Origin: Gemmatimonadota bacterium
GTDB lineage: Bacteria > Gemmatimonadota > Gemmatimonadetes > Longimicrobiales > Gaopeijiaceae
Length of the DNA stretch: 10,461 bases
Assembly: GCA_012959595.1 (NCBI GenBank)
Contig: DUCW01000116.1
Coordinates: 1 to 10,461, forward strand
Direction: 5' to 3'
The notes below the pieces were generated by a model, which had not been told where the DNA came from, searched no databases, and saw only the letters and a list, made by a program, of their open reading frames with translations. The translations under genes were made by a program, and so were the position numbers. The number at the start of each line of letters is the position of its first letter. Within the stretch, counting starts at the first letter, position 1. Of the stretch, positions 7,113-10,461 are shown piece after piece.

Positions 7113-7138
7113 ACGAATAGAGTCCGTTGGTCGCTTGA

Positions 7139-8095
7139 CTAACTACTGCAACTACTAATCAACCCCTGCAAAGTCGAATCAGCGAGTACCTTGAAGTTTT
7201 TTCTGACGTAAGATCCAATTACCCCCGTTCCTGATTTCCCTGCCAGGCTGGGAGTTCTGATCTGTCCAGATGGATGAAATTTGCCAACTCTTGCCCAATT
7301 GACGAAATTTCTGTCCAATGCCGCCACGCTTATATCTGCAGTAGTACTTTCCGGGAGACCCGCCTGCAACTGCAGAAACACATCTCTATGTAAGCCATAC
7401 CGATCAAATAAGCCTACCTCAGAAGGGAAACGCATCTTGGTATCATCCGAAGAAATTGCGAGACCGAGGAGGAAAAGAGGCTGAGGGGGACGATCATCTT
7501 CTGGTAAATAATTGAATACATCGGCTAAATCCCACACATCGGCTTCGACTATATAAGCCCAAGCATCCTGACTCTTACTCCAACTCATTTCTAGTAGCTG
7601 GTCTTCCTGCAAAACACAAAAATCTCGACCATTCCTGGGAGTCTTCATAGTGAAATCACCTGGCAACTTAGTCTGCCCAAAAAGCTCACTCACATCGCCG
7701 TCCTTTATGCTCACTTGAATAGCTTGACCTGGTACAGCAAACGAGGCAGGCAAATCCTCTAAGCCATAACAAGTACCTAGCGATCCGTCTATTTCTGATG
7801 TTTCTCTCTGAACCCACTGCGGGATACATGTCGAGATGCTATCAGAATTCTCGATTAAAGTCACACTCTGATCTCCCGTTGTTAGAGTTATCTCGGCTCC
7901 CGAAACGGGGCCATAACCCTTGCTCCCTAAAACACGGTGAAGGTATGCAGTGGCCTCTAACGCATCGTCTCCATCACTTGCAATAAAAACTTCTGCAACC
8001 AAGAGACTCTCCGGGGCCACCAAGGAGACACTGTCCATCTCACACCCTGTCAAAAACAATACTCCCAGTATGATCCAATTCGTCATATGCTTCAT
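7139..8095 (-). CDS. DUF4249-like outer-membrane lipoprotein, partner of TonB receptor
   Basis: A 318-residue protein with a lipoprotein signal peptide and lipobox LTGC, acylated Cys18; residue +2 is Glu, not the inner-membrane retention Asp. After a linker, residues 31-150 resemble the Ig-like N-terminal part of DUF4249 proteins (LLVAEVFI..., PVSGAEITLTTGD near 63-75), and residues 165-300 the second beta domain, ending in the RTPSLAGKSGTGVIGSYV stretch that recalls the family's C-terminal signature. Other cysteines are Cys90, Cys109, Cys160 and Cys316, which could form disulfides. DUF4249 lipoproteins are commonly encoded next to TonB-dependent receptors in Bacteroidota and relatives; the exact role is unknown but a receptor-associated surface lipoprotein is likely. 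The ATG overlaps the receptor stop as ATGA, with only a weak ribosome site (GAGATGAG region), so translation is probably coupled. Met4 is an alternative start. Confidence 0.82.
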   Translation of the reverse strand: MKHMTNWIILGVLFLTGCEMDSVSLVAPESLLVAEVFIASDGDDALEATAYLHRVLGSKGYGPVSGAEITLTTGDQSVTLIENSDSISTCIPQWVQRETSEIDGSLGTCYGLEDLPASFAVPGQAIQVSIKDGDVSELFGQTKLPGDFTMKTPRNGRDFCVLQEDQLLEMSWSKSQDAWAYIVEADVWDLADVFNYLPEDDRPPQPLFLLGLAISSDDTKMRFPSEVGLFDRYGLHRDVFLQLQAGLPESTTADISVAALDRNFVNWARVGKFHPSGQIRTPSLAGKSGTGVIGSYVRKNFKVLADSTLQGLISSCSS

Positions 8096-10452
8096 CTAAA
8101 TCTCATCTCAAAACCAAAGGTCGGTAAAATTGGAAACATCGAAAATCCCCTGCGAGTCCACTTAGTGGTCTCTACTGATGTACCATCCTCATATGTATAG
8201 AAGTAAAAGAGAACATTCCTTCGATCATATACATTGATGACGTTTATATAGGGTGTTATCGATCCGGCACCAAGAATGTTTGTGAACTCTTTCCTCATAC
8301 TAACGTCCAAGCGATGGCGAATAGGATATCGCTCCCCATTTTTGGGACCGAGGAAAACGCTATTACCGCGTTCATCGGGCCTTAACATTCCGTTTGAAAT
8401 CCTATGGCCGAACGAAGAGAATACTCCCATTGCCTCTGTAAAAGGAAGGCCAGTACCGAAATTCCATCGCAAACCTACTTGTGCAGAATTCCAAAAATCA
8501 TGATTCAAGATCACATCAACGTCTATTCTCCTATCGAAGATTGGAGGAAATTCAATTTCAACTGCGGACCCCACAGCTCTATAGTCAGGGAAGGTTCGCA
8601 ATGCCTTCAACCAGCCCACAGTAATCCATCCTGTAGTGTTTCCCCTAAGACGCTGAGCGAACAAGTCTACACCATACGATCGCCCTCGACCTCCAAGAAA
8701 ATCATCCGTCGTGTCATTAGGGTTTTCCCCAAAATTTTCTGTAATAACACCATCAAACTCCCGCAAATACCCCTCTAAAGAAAACAGCCAGCTATTGCCT
8801 ACTCGCCACTCCAACCCAATCTGTCCCTGATCTGATAGAACTCGTGGAATATCCGGATCGCTCAGAACCCATATGTCAATTCCAAGTGGTAAATCTTCAT
8901 CTCTAACCGAATGTAAAAATTGTGTATATCGTCCCAATGAAGCCTTCAAGGCTAGTCTTCTTCCAGCTAAAAACCTCTTAAAGGATAACCTCGGAGAAAT
9001 TTCATCCATTCTCTGAACGTCTTTCCTGAGCCAAGAATCAAACCTAACCCCTGGCTCAACTATCCAGGCCCTGGAAGGTCGCCATTGAAGCTGAGCATAG
9101 CTCGATATACCCGTGCCAGGCCCTCCCACTTTCCAGAATTGTGTTCCTCCACCCCTAACGTAGTTCTGGTAATCCATGAAACGACCCTCAACACCAACCT
9201 TCGTGGTAACTGCGGGTTTCGGGCGATTTTCCCAATCCAAACTCATAGTGGTTTGGGAGATTTTTGAACTAAACTCCACATCTCCAAAATCAGGAAATTT
9301 GAGATTGGTAGAAAACCCTGAATATCCCAGTTTTACATCAATGGACCCACCACTTGAAGTTGGATGGGTCCAACGGCTTCCTATAAGCGAATTTCCAAAA
9401 TCCCAATCTAAACTCAGAGGAAAAGATTCCGTGTAATCTATTCCTAGAACGTCCGCTCCTTTATAGCCGGTGACTGAAACTCTATCGCCTCCTTCTGTCC
9501 ACCCTTCAAAAATAAATTGTCTATCTTCCAGTTTGTACGGAATTTTATCTGTAAGAAGATCGAGATAGGATCGTCTTCCCGAAATTCTCCACCGAGCATC
9601 CCTGAGACCTAGTATATTCTTGATTTTCTTAGGTAAGCTTCCTCCTAGTGCACCCCTAGACATCAGTAACGAAACAGCTCCCTGCACTTCCAATTGACCA
9701 TTACCAGGATCACTTTCTATGCTGAGCACCGAAGAAACTCGCCCGCCATACTCTGCCGGAAACCCTCCCGCACTGAGTTCAGCTCTTCGAACCATATCGG
9801 AGTTAAAAACTGAAAATAACCCTCCTAAGTGGGCCGGATTAAAAATTGGGAACCCATCTAAAAGAATCAGATTTTGATCAGCCGATCCCCCCCGAACATT
9901 AAATGATGCCGAGAAGTCGGACGTACTTATCACTCCCGGAAGAACCTCTGCGACACGAATTGGGTCCGGCTCAATAAATCCAGGAATCATCTTGATATCT
10001 GCTGCTTCGACAGACCTAACTGTCAAACCTGCTGCTTCTTCAAAAGCAATCTCGGCTGGTTCACGAGTTCCTTCCACTGTAAGTCCTTCTATCTCCAAAG
10101 CTTGCACTTGGAGTTCGACATCTATAGTCCGAGTCTCCGAATCGCCCAACTGGAATTCTTGGCTATAAGTCATAAAGCCTAACCTCTGTACTTCCAGTCG
10201 GATGAGATCTCCAGGCAATTCCATTAATTCAAAAAACCCGAGATCATCTGTAGATGCCAACGCGACAATCTCATCCGTGCTGAGACTGACAACGCGAGCT
10301 AGGGCACCCTCTACCGCAGCACCCTGCTCGTCTCTGACGCGTCCCATCAAATGGCCCGTCTGAGCAACTACTATGTCTGACAGGGCAAAAATAGAGAGAA
10401 ACACCAAAGCTACAAATTTGATTGTTTTCACATATTTATTCTTTTCAATCAC
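8092..10452 (-). CDS. TonB-dependent outer-membrane receptor with CarboxypepD_reg-like N-domain
   Basis: A protein of up to 786 residues. A signal peptide ends near VVA30|Q31. Residues 34-115 form a carboxypeptidase-regulatory-like domain (HLMGRVRDEQGAAVEGA..., STDDLGFFELMELPGD). The plug follows at about 140-245, with FNVRGGSADQNLILLDGFPIF and AGGFPAEYGGRVSSVLSI, then a beta-barrel to the C terminus (FGFEMRFR). It should import a ligand across the outer membrane using TonB-ExbBD; the ligand is unknown and no TonB box is obvious. The last residue is Arg, one beyond the usual terminal Phe. An in-frame TAA at 10461-10459 fixes the start inside the window. GTG at 10452 has no ribosome site in the nine bases before it; GTG at 10431 gives a more typical MKTIKFVALVFLSIFAL signal and has GAAAAG nine bases upstream, so it may be the real start. 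The lipoprotein gene follows with a 4-base overlap. Confidence 0.93.
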   Translation of the reverse strand: MIEKNKYVKTIKFVALVFLSIFALSDIVVAQTGHLMGRVRDEQGAAVEGALARVVSLSTDEIVALASTDDLGFFELMELPGDLIRLEVQRLGFMTYSQEFQLGDSETRTIDVELQVQALEIEGLTVEGTREPAEIAFEEAAGLTVRSVEAADIKMIPGFIEPDPIRVAEVLPGVISTSDFSASFNVRGGSADQNLILLDGFPIFNPAHLGGLFSVFNSDMVRRAELSAGGFPAEYGGRVSSVLSIESDPGNGQLEVQGAVSLLMSRGALGGSLPKKIKNILGLRDARWRISGRRSYLDLLTDKIPYKLEDRQFIFEGWTEGGDRVSVTGYKGADVLGIDYTESFPLSLDWDFGNSLIGSRWTHPTSSGGSIDVKLGYSGFSTNLKFPDFGDVEFSSKISQTTMSLDWENRPKPAVTTKVGVEGRFMDYQNYVRGGGTQFWKVGGPGTGISSYAQLQWRPSRAWIVEPGVRFDSWLRKDVQRMDEISPRLSFKRFLAGRRLALKASLGRYTQFLHSVRDEDLPLGIDIWVLSDPDIPRVLSDQGQIGLEWRVGNSWLFSLEGYLREFDGVITENFGENPNDTTDDFLGGRGRSYGVDLFAQRLRGNTTGWITVGWLKALRTFPDYRAVGSAVEIEFPPIFDRRIDVDVILNHDFWNSAQVGLRWNFGTGLPFTEAMGVFSSFGHRISNGMLRPDERGNSVFLGPKNGERYPIRHRLDVSMRKEFTNILGAGSITPYINVINVYDRRNVLFYFYTYEDGTSVETTKWTRRGFSMFPILPTFGFEMRFR

Positions 10453-10461
10453 GGGATTTTA

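Noticed and set aside
7100..7150. A bidirectional terminator between the convergent genes
   Set aside because: Only AGTC/GACT with a 12-base loop could pair in the 26-base gap, and no T-run is present on either strand.
8404..8778. A 124-codon plus-strand ORF opposite the TonB receptor
   Set aside because: It is fully antisense to clear receptor beta-barrel sequence, has no recognisable domain or ribosome site, and reads as low-complexity antisense translation.
8092..10452. SusC/SusD glycan-uptake pair
   Set aside because: The receptor is shorter than typical SusC proteins and the partner lipoprotein lacks SusD-like helical TPR architecture; it fits DUF4249 better. No glycoside hydrolases with recognisable catalytic motifs are adjacent.

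Overview
The window looks like chromosomal DNA of an uncultured Gram-negative bacterium. An outer-membrane TonB-dependent receptor, a lipoprotein with a lipobox and several Sec/Tat signal peptides show two membranes. The mix of a CarboxypepD_reg-type TonB receptor with a DUF4249-like lipoprotein, a ~1000-residue Asp-box (BNR/sortilin-like) propeller protein and a Tat-exported amidase is what I would expect from Gemmatimonadota or a related environmental lineage; Bacteroidota-like groups remain possible. Base composition is moderate and even, and there are no transposases, integrases, phage genes, tRNAs, rRNAs or CRISPR arrays, so nothing marks it as a mobile island.

Layout: (1) bases 1-1120, minus strand, the N-terminal 373 codons of a Tat-exported amidase-signature hydrolase whose 3' end lies outside the window. 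(2) bases 1121-1362, a divergent intergenic region with a candidate plus-strand promoter (TTAGCA-17-TATAAT), a 10-bp dyad over its -35 box and two tiny overlapping ORFs. (3) bases 1363-7112, four plus-strand genes: a 1016-aa secreted Asp-box propeller protein; a 215-aa secreted histidine-rich protein ending in an EF-hand; a 341-aa secreted YVTN propeller; and a 279-aa secreted protein with two CxxCH haem motifs in an internal duplication. The last two overlap by ATGA; the gaps before them are 124 and 65 bp and each holds a hairpin. (4) bases 7139-10452, minus strand, a TonB-dependent receptor followed, with a 4-base ATGA overlap, by a DUF4249-like lipoprotein. The two blocks converge with only 26 bp between stop codons.

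Every one of the seven genes carries a recognisable export signal, so the whole window encodes envelope functions. The receptor and lipoprotein probably form one outer-membrane uptake unit for an unknown ligand. The EF-hand protein, YVTN propeller and dihaem protein look like one periplasmic unit, possibly redox- or metal-related; this trio is the best candidate for an undescribed system, but its function cannot be read from sequence alone. The amidase and the large Asp-box protein are divergently arranged and may share regulation.
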